Numbered from the stretch's first letter, positions 1-7,743 are shown. The stretch: 19,726 nt of DNA from CAZSVI01 sp964610205 (GCA_964610205.1 CAZSVI010000072.1:1-19726); one strand, 5' to 3'. Numbers and translations: made by a program. The notes: generated by a model not told the origin, from the letters alone.

Positions 1-741
1 TTTAACACCCTTTACCGGGTTTCCCTTTTCATCCAGCGTAAAACTCTTCGCTCCCAGGGTAACCCCCTGATATATCTTGACGCGCTTTCCAATAACACAG
101 GTCTCGCCAATGACCACACCGGTTCCGTGATCTATAAAAAAATGCTCTCCGATAGATGCCCCTGGATGAATGTCAATACCGGTTCTTTGGTGGGCATATT
201 CAGACATAATTCTGGGTATGATGGGCACCTTGTGCCGGTATAAAACATGGGCCAGCCGGTGAATGCTCAAAGCCTCAATTGACGGATAGCTTAACAGGAT
301 CTCCTCCCGGCGTATCGCGGCGGGATCGCCTTCATATGCCGCTTCAATGTCCTTATGCAGCAGTTCCCGGATACCGGGAAGTTTTTCAATCAAATCAATT
401 GTAATATCGTTAGCCTTATCCTTGCATTTTGTACAGGTTCCATGTTCTTTATCCTTACTGTCGCAATCGTTGACCAGGCATTTTTCCACCAGACTTTTAA
501 GTTCCATGGCCGCTGTCCGGATGTTGTTTCCGGTGAGTATGTTAATACCGGATTCATCAATAGGGTATTTTTCATACACTCCGGGGAAAAGTGCGGAACG
601 CAGCATACGCAGTACCTGATAAACCCTTTCCTTGCCTGCAAGTCCTATGGTTTTATCATTTAAAAAATGTGCTTTATTAATCTCTTCCAGATTTTCAGTA
701 ACTTCCGGCAGCTTATGGTTCAACCATTCGTTTAAATCCAT
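1..741 (-). CDS. cysE: Serine O-acetyltransferase, partial (C-terminus beyond window)
   Basis: Transfers an acetyl group from acetyl-CoA to L-serine, the first committed step of cysteine synthesis in the cytoplasm. The visible 247 residues contain the left-handed beta-helix hexapeptide region from about residue 185, with GIDIHPGASIGEHFFIDHG followed by TGVVIGETCVIG and IYQGVTLGAKS, which are hallmarks of the family. The N-terminal alpha-helical region (about 1-180) is long, as in the extended Clostridia/cyanobacteria type, and carries an unusual cysteine cluster (C88, C93, C103, C106). The start at 741 is preceded by a GGAGATGA ribosome binding site at good spacing. The C-terminus lies outside the window. 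A promoter and a leader of about 250 nt lie upstream. The family call is firm; the gene symbol is by family (the epsC/srpH type is equally possible). Confidence 0.93.
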   Translation of the reverse strand, partial: MDLNEWLNHKLPEVTENLEEINKAHFLNDKTIGLAGKERVYQVLRMLRSALFPGVYEKYPIDESGINILTGNNIRTAAMELKSLVEKCLVNDCDSKDKEHGTCTKCKDKANDITIDLIEKLPGIRELLHKDIEAAYEGDPAAIRREEILLSYPSIEALSIHRLAHVLYRHKVPIIPRIMSEYAHQRTGIDIHPGASIGEHFFIDHGTGVVIGETCVIGKRVKIYQGVTLGAKSFTLDEKGNPVKGVK

Positions 742-809
742 ATAATCATCTCCAGCTATAGAAATTTTTGCTGTTTGCTTAAGTCTTAACATATTTTTGA
801 AGGTGCTTT

Positions 810-848
810 TTAAACCTTTGGCGCATAACGTACTTTTACGGGTTTCAT
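810..848 (-). CDS. Possible 12-residue leader peptide upstream of the serine acetyltransferase
   Basis: A tiny frame reading MKPVKVRYAPKV has a near-ideal GAAGGAG ribosome binding site eight bases before its ATG and lies in the presumed leader of the serine acetyltransferase gene, about 70 bases before that start. It contains no cysteine or serine codons, so it does not look like a classical amino-acid attenuator. It could equally be the start of a deleted gene. The call rests on the ribosome binding site and the position only. Confidence 0.3.
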   Translation of the reverse strand: MKPVKVRYAPKV

Positions 849-872
849 TTTGTATACTCCTTCAACCAACGA

Positions 873-924
873 ATCCTTTAAAAGGATATCCTCTTTTAAA
901 GCCTGTTTATTCGTACAGGATATC
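873..924 (-). promoter_or_regulatory. Possible structured leader of the serine acetyltransferase mRNA
   Basis: Several short perfect inverted repeats overlap here: 873-879 with 881-887, 885-892 with 917-924 (gatatcct/aggatatc), and 902-906 with 915-919 (cctgt/acagg). Some share bases, so they could form alternative stems in the RNA. The T-box consensus GGGTGGNACCGCG is absent and I do not recognise a riboswitch class. Confidence 0.3.
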
Positions 925-943
925 TTTATTCCCCAGTAGATTT

Positions 944-966
944 ATTATAACAACGGAAGCAATTGC
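944..966 (+). repeat. Left arm of a 23-bp perfect inverted repeat
   Basis: This 23-bp sequence (starting attataacaacgg) is the exact reverse complement of 1236-1258. The two arms enclose about 270 bp that hold divergent promoter-like elements and the orphan solute-binding-protein fragment. The right arm coincides with the end of recognisable ANT(6) homology. No recombinase or transposase gene is next to it. Confidence 0.85.
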
Positions 967-978
967 TTATCGGATTAC

Positions 979-1006
979 TTCAATTTATAAATGTATTTGG
1001 TATAAT
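979..1006 (+). promoter_or_regulatory. Promoter-like element TTCAAT-16-TATAAT (plus strand)
   Basis: A perfect TATAAT at 1001-1006 lies 16 bases after TTCAAT at 979-984. It points toward the orphan solute-binding-protein fragment, where no intact gene follows. It overlaps the minus-strand promoter that faces the serine acetyltransferase. Confidence 0.4.
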
Positions 1007-1034
1007 AATAGTATAGAACTGTACCGGAGGTCAA
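1005..1034 (-). promoter_or_regulatory. Probable promoter of the serine acetyltransferase, TTGACC-18-TATTAT
   Basis: On the minus strand TTGACC (1034-1029) is followed after 18 bases by TATTAT (1010-1005). This is the best sigma-A-type match upstream of the gene and implies a leader of about 250 nt. The element lies inside the segment bounded by the 23-bp inverted repeats. Confidence 0.5.
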
Positions 1035-1071
1035 GCAAATTTGGATGGGATCACGGCGAAATCATGATCCC

Positions 1072-1159
1072 TCATTCACAGATGCTGAATTCGCAAGAAG
1101 GAATCAGATTCTGACAGAAATCGACACATATAAGGATGCAATGATTGACAAATTTATAA
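1072..1159 (+). repeat. Orphan 88-bp exact copy of a solute-binding-protein gene segment
   Basis: These 88 bases are identical to 7531-7618, a 3'-proximal part of the solute-binding-protein gene, in the same orientation. Read in frame the fragment begins SFTDAEFARRNQ, so it is a gene scrap and not a separate gene. Identity stops abruptly on the left; on the right it resumes for three bases after one mismatch. The lack of divergence implies recent duplication, gene conversion or an assembly artefact. Confidence 0.95.
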
Positions 1160-1180
1160 CGAGGAACCAAAATGGGCCCC

Positions 1181-1220
1181 GCCCCACCTCTATCAGGTGG
1201 TGGGCATATCCCCCACCTCG
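1181..1220. repeat. GC-rich imperfect hairpin
   Basis: gccccacct and aggtggtgggc (1181-1189 and 1195-1205) can pair with a bulge, and a second ccccacctcg copy follows at 1211-1220. The patch is far more GC-rich than the AT-rich surroundings and follows directly on the orphan solute-binding-protein fragment. There is no T-tract, so it is not a standard terminator. Confidence 0.5.
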
Positions 1221-1235
1221 ATATAACGGTGTGCT

Positions 1236-1258
1236 GCAATTGCTTCCGTTGTTATAAT
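1236..1258 (-). repeat. Right arm of a 23-bp perfect inverted repeat
   Basis: This is the exact reverse complement of 944-966. Read on the minus strand it encodes the last ANT(6)-like residues (...DYNNGSNC) of the decayed gene at 1236-1507. After the left arm, the plus strand continues in the matching frame for a few more codons (LSDYFNL, then stop), so an inversion between the arms would extend that frame. Confidence 0.85.
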
Positions 1259-1507
1259 CACTGTTTGAGTATGTATCACAATACATTTTGTAAATTTTAT
1301 CATCAAGATATTTTTAAGTACTTTCCGCACTTTCCTGTCGATCTGAAAGCCATATAATGTACCGATAAACCAGGAAATCATATTGTAAAGCATACTTTTG
1401 CAATGATCAAACATTTTCATTGCATATGGTAATTCATCCCGGCATATACCTTCTGCAACATTCTGCAGCGCCCACCGGAAATCATTACAACAGTCATTAA
1501 ATAGTTT
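1236..1507 (-). pseudogene. Decayed C-terminal fragment of an ANT(6)-type aminoglycoside 6-adenylyltransferase
   Basis: On the minus strand the frame from 1507 reads KLFNDCCNDFRWALQNVAEG, then CRDELPYAMKMFDH and MISWFIGTLYGF. These match the conserved C-terminal part of AadK/AadE proteins (a CCNxFWW-like motif, VAKGLWRxELPYAK, and WYIG). An in-frame stop (1510-1508) precedes the match, so the N-terminal nucleotidyltransferase domain is gone. Near 1311 the match moves to another frame (DDKIYKMYCDTYSNSDYNN), which shows a frameshift. Homology ends at the 23-bp inverted repeat. It cannot make an active enzyme. The family is recognised by eye from motif order. Confidence 0.7.
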
Positions 1508-1583
1508 TTAGAGAAAAGAAACAAACAATGAGTTGGCATTATACAGATTTACAAAATATTACACGTCACTTAAACTTGCAATG

Positions 1584-1642
1584 TTACAATGTGTCACAGG
1601 AACATTTAAAATGTAGAATAACCCTGCAAAAAGTGATATAAT
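1584..1642 (+). promoter_or_regulatory. Promoter region of the AraC-type regulator
   Basis: Two overlapping candidates are visible: TTACAA-17-TAAAAT (1584-1612), and an extended -10 element TGATATAAT (1634-1642) with a weak -35. The second has a perfect TATAAT with the TGn extension and would start RNA about 30 bases before the gene. Confidence 0.5.
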
Positions 1643-1682
1643 TCACCGAGAGCGTACATATATTAAAAACGAGGTGATGAGG

Positions 1683-3974
1683 TTGTTTGATTTAACCAGT
1701 TTGGCCAATGCAGGTCTACGGAAACGTTATATCTTTTCGTTCATATTAGTCTCGATAATACCAATTTTTTTAATTTTACTTTTTTTGTATATACCTATTG
1801 TAAGCCTGTTTAAAAATGAGGTTATAAACACAGACCTTATAAAATCCAGGACAATAAAGGATGTTATGGATATGAGAGTTCTTGAGATTCAGAACTTATC
1901 AATACAAATAGGAACGGATAAAAGAGTAAAGGAGTTTTTTTACAGAAAGTCGCCTCTTGATAATGAAGGCAATTACTACATAAAAGACATTTCGGACCTT
2001 GTTCAAAGCTACAAGGTAGGAAACAACTTTATAAGTCTTATTGCTATATATCTCATTCAAAGCTCATCTGTCGTAACACACGAAGGAAAATATAATTCTG
2101 AGTATTTCTTTAAACGCATATTGAAGTACGAAAATATGGATCCGATACAAACAAAAAATATGATGACAAAAATATATTATAGTGAGTTTTTCCCATTGAA
2201 GAAGATTAACGGAGCAGGACCATTGAACGGAAAATATATTACTTACGTCAGATCTCTTCCCATAGGGGAGAGTAATGCCCTTGCAAATGTCATGATATTT
2301 ATTGATGAAAAAAATATGCTTTCTATGATGGGTGAAACAAATAAGGATAACGAAGAAAAAGTTACAATACTAAATAAAGACTATGAATTAATTTCTTCAA
2401 AAAGCGGATATGAAGGAATCAAGCAGCTATTGATGGAAAAAGCCGGAACTGACAGTGATTCTTTTATTACGGATATGCCTGATGGGACGAGTATGGTTGT
2501 GTCATATAACAAATCACAGGTGAATGATTGGATTTACGTTGTATTTTCCAGTATGGACAATATAGTATCCAGAATTAATAATATAAGAGATCTTGCTATT
2601 ATTATAGCAATGCTCACCTTTGTAGTAGGAATACTTCTGTCGTTATTGATGGCAGGCTTGAATTATAAGCCCTGGATGCATTTGATGAAGCAGATTAAGA
2701 CGTTTTATGACAAACCGGGCACAGGAAAATGCAAAAATGAGTATCTTCTTGCAATGGATGCTTTTGAAAGTATGCGGATTGAAAAGGAACAGCTTCAATC
2801 TGATATGGAAAAAAGTAAAAATTATATAAAAAAATATGTATTGCAAAATCTGTGTGCAGGCAAAAAAAATTCTGCCGACAGTAGCAGTATACAAGAAATA
2901 TTTCCTTATAAATTCTATTGCGTAATTATTGTGGATATTGACGGGACGCAACAGCTGCCACAGAAAATTTCCTGGTTTTTATCCAGATTTGTGAGTTTAT
3001 ATTATAATAATTATATAATTTATACTTTTGAAGACGAAAAGCAACGCCTGTGTATAGTTCTGAATACATCCGTATATGGCACCGAACTGACGGTAAAACA
3101 GATCAAACACTTGCAGGAGGCTTTAAATTCACATTTCAATGTTCTGCTTTATACAGGCATCGGATGCATATATGATGATATGGGTAAAATTTATACTTCA
3201 CACAAGGAAGCGGTAAAATCATTGGAGTATTGTATTTTAAAAGGAAAGGATTCGGTTGTTTTTTATCCGGATATCGAAAAGTATATTTTTTGTTCCCTGA
3301 ATCTCCCTATAAATTCCGATAATCCTTTGCTGCATTCCGTTAAGGTAGGTGATTTAAAGAACTGTACAAGACTTTTGGATGAGTATTTCAATAACATTAT
3401 AAATTTAGGTAATGTGTCTGTTCAATACATGTATTGCCTGTTTTATAACTTTATAAGTGTAATCCTAAAAGCTTGTGATGAAATCCATGTAGATTTTAAG
3501 GATATTTTCGGCCGGAGTCCGGAACAGATCCTGGATATTGACAGACACAGGAACTCCCGGCAGATCATAGACAGCGTATATGAGGTCTATATGGTAATAT
3601 GTAATTATATCAACAATAATAAAATTACACATAATAACAGCTTGAAAAAGCAGATTGAAGCATTTCTTGATGCAAATTACACGGATAAAAACATGTCTTT
3701 GGTAGAGCTTGCAGACAAACTGGGCTATTCATCATCATATCTGAGCCGGTTCATAAAACAGGAATTCGGGGTGGGCTTCGGAGAGTTTTTAAATAAAATG
3801 AGGATAACAGCCGTAAAGCAACTTCTTGCTACCAGTATGAAGCCAATCGGAGATATTTCTGAAGCATTGGGCTATACAAGTATAAACAGTTTTACGCGGG
3901 CATTTAAACGTGAAGAGGGAATTACTCCGACACAATACAGAAATATCACATTTACTGCTGATAAAAATATGTAA
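1683..3974 (+). CDS. Membrane-bound AraC-family transcriptional regulator (sugar-sensing type)
   Basis: A 763-residue one-component regulator. A first transmembrane helix (about 16-40), an extracytoplasmic domain of about 260 residues, and a second helix (about 303-326) are followed by a coiled-coil stretch, a mid domain of the kind seen in YesN-like regulators (GIGxxYxDxxxIYxSxKEAxxSLEY) and a double helix-turn-helix AraC domain at about 656-757 (LVELADKLGYSSSYLSRFIK, GDISEALGYTSINSFTRAFK). Such proteins typically bind operators of neighbouring LplABC-type transporter genes in Firmicutes. GAGGTGAT at 1671-1678 is an almost perfect Shine-Dalgarno placed for the TTG at 1683; ATG 1677 and GTG 1674 overlap it and are less likely starts. 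The activator role for the permease operon is inferred from adjacency and from repeats in the intergenic region. Confidence 0.92.
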   Translation: MFDLTSLANAGLRKRYIFSFILVSIIPIFLILLFLYIPIVSLFKNEVINTDLIKSRTIKDVMDMRVLEIQNLSIQIGTDKRVKEFFYRKSPLDNEGNYYIKDISDLVQSYKVGNNFISLIAIYLIQSSSVVTHEGKYNSEYFFKRILKYENMDPIQTKNMMTKIYYSEFFPLKKINGAGPLNGKYITYVRSLPIGESNALANVMIFIDEKNMLSMMGETNKDNEEKVTILNKDYELISSKSGYEGIKQLLMEKAGTDSDSFITDMPDGTSMVVSYNKSQVNDWIYVVFSSMDNIVSRINNIRDLAIIIAMLTFVVGILLSLLMAGLNYKPWMHLMKQIKTFYDKPGTGKCKNEYLLAMDAFESMRIEKEQLQSDMEKSKNYIKKYVLQNLCAGKKNSADSSSIQEIFPYKFYCVIIVDIDGTQQLPQKISWFLSRFVSLYYNNYIIYTFEDEKQRLCIVLNTSVYGTELTVKQIKHLQEALNSHFNVLLYTGIGCIYDDMGKIYTSHKEAVKSLEYCILKGKDSVVFYPDIEKYIFCSLNLPINSDNPLLHSVKVGDLKNCTRLLDEYFNNIINLGNVSVQYMYCLFYNFISVILKACDEIHVDFKDIFGRSPEQILDIDRHRNSRQIIDSVYEVYMVICNYINNNKITHNNSLKKQIEAFLDANYTDKNMSLVELADKLGYSSSYLSRFIKQEFGVGFGEFLNKMRITAVKQLLATSMKPIGDISEALGYTSINSFTRAFKREEGITPTQYRNITFTADKNM

Positions 3975-3976
3975 TG

Positions 3977-4043
3977 TAGTGTTAAAAAAAGTAATGTAAT
4001 GATAAGGCATAATAGCATATAGTGTTAACAAAAGTAAAGTAAT
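3977..4043 (+). promoter_or_regulatory. Candidate AraC operator: two 24-bp direct repeats
   Basis: The 24-bp units at 3977-4000 and 4020-4043 begin tagtgttaa and differ at two positions. They are offset by 43 bp, about four helical turns, and the second ends five bases before the -35 of the permease promoter. This is the geometry expected for an AraC-family activator bound on one face of the helix. The assignment is inferred. Confidence 0.55.
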
Positions 4044-4048
4044 TGGCG

Positions 4049-4077
4049 TTTACATCCTTATTTTTTCATATTATACT
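4049..4077 (+). promoter_or_regulatory. Promoter of the sugar ABC transporter operon, TTTACA-17-TATACT
   Basis: TTTACA at 4049-4054 and TATACT at 4072-4077 are separated by 17 bases, close to the sigma-A consensus. The operon starts at 4149 after a ribosome binding site AGAGGTGGG. The direct repeats lie directly upstream. Confidence 0.6.
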
Positions 4078-4148
4078 CAATACATCCTGCAAGATTATTG
4101 TAAGTGGCATAATGCATATTACTAAACGCAGCAAGAGGTGGGATGTAA

Positions 4149-5111
4149 ATGAGTATATTTTCTCATAAAATGCAGACAAATGAAAGTCCCGAAAAACCTG
4201 GAGGCTTGCAAGTATTTATTGCAGCATTTAATAAAGAAAGCTATTATTGGCTGCTTGTATTACCGGGTATCATCTGGTATTTGATATTTGCTTATGGGCC
4301 TATGTACGGTCTGGTGATATCATTTAAAGACTTCTCTCCATTTAAAGGGATTATGGCAAGTCCATGGGTGGGTTTTTTATGGTTTGAACAATTTTTCAGT
4401 TCACAGTTCTTTTGGAGATTGATATGGAATACTCTGCTTTTAAATATCTATAATATTATATTCAGTTTTCCGGTGCCAATAGTACTGGCTCTTCTGCTTA
4501 ATGAAATCCGCCATTCCTGGTATAAAAAAACAGCACAGACTATCAGTTATCTTCCGCACTTTGTTTCTACTGTCGTAATAGTGGGTATGGTTGTAAATTT
4601 TACTTCCCCGGTAGGAGGGATTATCAATAATATCATTGTATCTCTTGGCGGAAAAACTATCAACTCCATGGTAATGCCGCAATGGTTCAGAACATTGTAC
4701 GTGGCTTCAGGCATATGGCAATCAGCAGGCTGGGGATCTATTATTTATATTGCGGCATTAAGTGGTATTGACCAGCAACTATATGAAGCTGCTATAGTAG
4801 ATGGTGCTAACAAAATAAAACAAATATGGCATGTATCAATTCCCGGGATCCTTCCTACAATTATCATTATGCTTATTCTGAGTCTCGGAAGTATACTGTC
4901 CATAGGATATGAGAAAATCATACTCATGTACAATGCATCGACATATGAGACTGCTGATGTAATTAACACTTATGTGTACAGAAGGGGAATTATAGGCGGT
5001 GAATACAGCTTCGGTACTGCGGTAGGCATGTTTCAGTCTATAATTAACTTTATGTTTATAATTGCAGCTAACAGAATCAGCAAAAAAATCAGCACAATTA
5101 GTTTATGGTAG
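4149..5111 (+). CDS. ABC sugar transporter permease, LplB/YtcP partner type
   Basis: A 320-residue inner-membrane permease of a carbohydrate-uptake-1 ABC importer. The start (YYWLLVLPGIIWYLIFAYGP, then MYGLVISFKDFSPFKGI) is characteristic of LplB-type permeases, with about six membrane helices. The coupling loop with the EAA motif is visible at E213 (EAAIVDGANK, then IPGILP), where the ATPase docks. It is the first gene of the operon and its stop lies 11 bases before the start of the next permease. No ATPase gene is encoded here, which is usual for this group because a shared MsmK-like ATPase encoded elsewhere serves several importers. The substrate cannot be read from the sequence; oligosaccharides are likely. 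Confidence 0.93.
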   Translation: MSIFSHKMQTNESPEKPGGLQVFIAAFNKESYYWLLVLPGIIWYLIFAYGPMYGLVISFKDFSPFKGIMASPWVGFLWFEQFFSSQFFWRLIWNTLLLNIYNIIFSFPVPIVLALLLNEIRHSWYKKTAQTISYLPHFVSTVVIVGMVVNFTSPVGGIINNIIVSLGGKTINSMVMPQWFRTLYVASGIWQSAGWGSIIYIAALSGIDQQLYEAAIVDGANKIKQIWHVSIPGILPTIIIMLILSLGSILSIGYEKIILMYNASTYETADVINTYVYRRGIIGGEYSFGTAVGMFQSIINFMFIIAANRISKKISTISLW

Positions 5112-5122
5112 GGGGCGGTTTC

Positions 5123-6001
5123 ATGTATAGAAAACTATCTGTGGGTGACAAGGCGTTTTATGTGGCAGATTATATCCTTGTTTCAATGGTAATATGTATC
5201 ACACTGTATCCGTTCCTGTACATCATCAGCGCCTCCTTCAGCGACGCAACGGCATTGGGCAGGGGTGAAGTATGGCTTTTGCCCAAAGGTTTTTCTCTGG
5301 TAGCATATAAATTGGTTATAGAGAACAACAGGATATGGACGAGTTACTATAACACCATATGGTATGTTGTTGTAGGTACTGCTTTTAATATGATAATGAC
5401 TACTTTAACCGCCTATCCTCTCTCAAGAAAAAAATTCAGCGCCAGGGATAAGATTATGATGTTTATTGCATTTACAATGTTCTTCAGCGGAGGTCTGGTG
5501 CCGACATATCTGCTGGTGCAGACTATTGGCCTTATCAATTCAAGATGGTCTCTTGTAATTCCTGCCGCTATCAGTACATGGAATTTAATACTCATGCGGA
5601 CATTTTTCGAAGGTATTCCCGAGAGCCTTCATGAAGCTGCTACTATAGACGGATGCTCTGAATTCAAGATAATGTTTAAAATTTTTCTTCCCCTGTCTCT
5701 TCCTGTTATGGCCGTAATGGTACTGTTTTATGCCGTTGCCCATTGGAACAGCTTTTTCAGCGCCTTGATGTATTTAAATGATCAGGATAAGTATCCTTTG
5801 CAGATCGTATTAAGAAAGATTCTTATGCAGTATGACCAGGGAGATGATATGCTTCAGAATATCACAAAGGGAAGGGATGTCGTAGGCCAGTCGGTTCGTT
5901 ATGCTACCATTGTTGTATCTACAGTACCAATACTTCTTGTTTATCCTTTTCTTCAGAAATATTTCGTAAAAGGTGTAATGATTGGAGCAATAAAGGGTTG
6001 A
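5123..6001 (+). CDS. ABC sugar transporter permease, LplC/AraQ type
   Basis: A 292-residue second permease that pairs with the preceding one. Typical features are VICITLYPFLYIISASFSD near the N-terminus, about six helices, and the EAA loop at E171 (EAATIDGCSEFKIMFKI). The C-terminal VYPFLQKYFVKGVMIGAIKG is the family signature ending. ATG 5123 is chosen because AGGGGGCGG precedes it at proper spacing. An in-frame ATG at 5105 overlaps the upstream gene but has no ribosome binding site. The pair is almost certainly co-translated. Confidence 0.93.
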   Translation: MYRKLSVGDKAFYVADYILVSMVICITLYPFLYIISASFSDATALGRGEVWLLPKGFSLVAYKLVIENNRIWTSYYNTIWYVVVGTAFNMIMTTLTAYPLSRKKFSARDKIMMFIAFTMFFSGGLVPTYLLVQTIGLINSRWSLVIPAAISTWNLILMRTFFEGIPESLHEAATIDGCSEFKIMFKIFLPLSLPVMAVMVLFYAVAHWNSFFSALMYLNDQDKYPLQIVLRKILMQYDQGDDMLQNITKGRDVVGQSVRYATIVVSTVPILLVYPFLQKYFVKGVMIGAIKG

Positions 6002-6066
6002 TGCTTGTTCAGGATTCCTATCCCCTGTAAACCGGGGGTATGAATATAAATAAAGGAGGGAATATT

Positions 6067-7743
6067 ATGACAAAAAGAAGGTTTGTTTCTACCCTGGGTA
6101 TTATCCTGGCTGTCTTTATACTTGTTTCATCAGCAGGATGCTAGGGAAATTTTAGCGCCGGAAAGACTTCCGGAAGTATCACTGCTTCCACTACGGTTGG
6201 TACAGCAAGTCCAACACCTTCATCCTGGATTACAAATGAAAAAATCACCTTGAAGGTTCTTACAATCGAATCACAGGGTGATCAACAGGTCAGCAATGAT
6301 ATGCCTGTATATCAGGAGCTTGAAAAGAAGACTAATATTCATCTTGAGTTCCAGCTGCTGCCTCTCTCAAATCATAGTGAGAAATTCAACCTTATCATGG
6401 CTTCAGGCGATCTTCCGGATCTTGTAGGTTATAGTCACAGCACCAGTATTATCAAGTATGGCAAGCAAGGTGCATTTATACCGTTGCAAGATCTTATAAA
6501 GGAATATGGCCCTGATATCAAAAAAGCGCTTGACAATCCGCTGTCAAACGACAAGCTTCCCTACAAACAGAATAACTGGGCGGAAATAACTGCAGATGAC
6601 GGAAACATTTATACAATACCTTTAATATCATCTACAAATGCAATCGGACGTGTTTATGCAATCAGAACCGACTGGCTGGAGAAGCTCGGCCTGAAGCAGC
6701 CGGAAACCCCGGATGAATTGTATCAGGTATTAAAAGATTTTAAGTATAGGGACCCTAACGGAAACCAAAAAGCTGATGAAATTCCGTTCGTTTCAGGGGC
6801 GGGTGGATCAACCGTAACCATACTTCCAGTGATAAATGCTTTTAATGCTCATATGAAATTGTACATTGATACAAAAGATGATACGGTAAAATACGGGCCT
6901 GTCGAGCAGAATTATAAAGAAGGTCTGGCATTCCTGAACAGGCTGTACGAGGAAGGTTTACTTGAGGAGGATTATTTGACAGCTACACGCGACCAGTGGC
7001 TTGCAAGAACTACCGGCAATCAGGCAGGGTTTATGTTTGTATGGCCAGCAAGCGGAATTGGCGCTGTAAACAACGAATTGCAAAAAACTGATAAAAGCTT
7101 TGAATTTGAGCCGATAGCTCCGATGAAAAGTGCGAGCGGCGCAAGATATAAGGATACTTTCACTGCAGGAAGTTTCCTTGACTACAGGAGTGCAATATCC
7201 ATATCAAATAAATATCCTGTTGAAACCATGAAATATCTGAACTACTGCTTTACCGATGAAGGTACCACACTTGTAAGCTATGGTGTTGAAGGTTTACACT
7301 ATACAATGGTGGATGGAAAACCTGTGTATACTGATTTGATAATCAATAATCCTGATGGATTTGATGCGGAAAAAGCCAGAATAAAGGACGGTATCGACTG
7401 GACCGCGCTTCCGTATCAGATTGGTTGGGACTCTCATTTCCAGGCTTTCCAGAAAACTGCTCCGGCAACAATTAAAGCATGGGAGCTTTATAGAGAACCC
7501 GGTATGGTGGAAGCGCCTTTCCCGACATTATCATTCACAGATGCTGAATTCGCAAGAAGGAATCAGATTCTGACAGAAATCGACACATATAAGGATGCAA
7601 TGATTGACAAATTTATAATGAGATTGGAGCCTCTTGAAAAATTTGATGAATTTGTTGCTGGTATTAACAAGGCCGGTCTTCCAGAATTGCTTAAAATCAC
7701 CAATGATACATATAAAAGATATAAGGAAGCTGTAAAGGAATAG
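6067..7743 (+). CDS. Solute-binding lipoprotein of the sugar ABC importer, interrupted by an in-frame TAG at codon 26
   Basis: An LplA-type extracellular solute-binding protein that should capture the sugar and deliver it to the two permeases. A strong AAGGAGGG site precedes ATG 6067, and the first 25 codons form a lipoprotein signal peptide ending in the lipobox SAGC. The next codon is TAG (6142-6144). The frame then continues without further defect for 532 codons, through the Thr/Ser-rich linker, KVLTIESQGDQQ, a calcium-binding-like DPNGNQKADEIPF loop (from D229) and the family C-terminus. So it is a recent nonsense mutation, a sequencing error, or a readthrough case. Without readthrough only a truncated leader is made. 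The next in-frame candidate starts (TTG 6250, ATG 6301) would give an unexported protein. The segment 7531-7618 is duplicated at 1072-1159. Confidence 0.85.

Larger units (their letters stand above)
742..1676. other. Gene-free region made of regulatory elements and gene debris
   Basis: This 0.9-kb interval has no intact gene. From left to right it holds the serine acetyltransferase leader and promoter, the 23-bp inverted repeat pair around the 88-bp solute-binding-protein scrap and the GC-rich hairpin, the decayed ANT(6) tail, and the promoter of the AraC-type regulator. The stretch 1508-1580 shows nothing recognisable. Confidence 0.6.

Noticed and set aside
347..663. Open frames on the plus strand inside the serine acetyltransferase gene
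   Set aside because: They are antisense to a clearly recognised enzyme and have no ribosome binding site or protein-like composition.
742..1000. T-box riboswitch controlling the cysteine gene
   Set aside because: The conserved T-box sequence and specifier-loop layout are not visible.
797..1114. 105-codon plus-strand frame across the cysE leader
   Set aside because: It runs through leader, promoter and repeat sequence, has low protein-like character and no ribosome binding site.
944..1258. An intact insertion sequence bounded by the 23-bp inverted repeats
   Set aside because: There is no transposase frame inside and no target-site duplication outside; the right arm is coding sequence of the ANT(6) relic.
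3977..4043. Direct repeats as a CRISPR remnant
   Set aside because: Only two imperfect units with a 19-bp gap occur, placed at a promoter; an operator explains them better.
6142..6144. Pyrrolysine coding at the TAG
   Set aside because: The residue after a lipobox cysteine has no reason to be pyrrolysine, and no Pyl genes are in the window; mutation or error is simpler.
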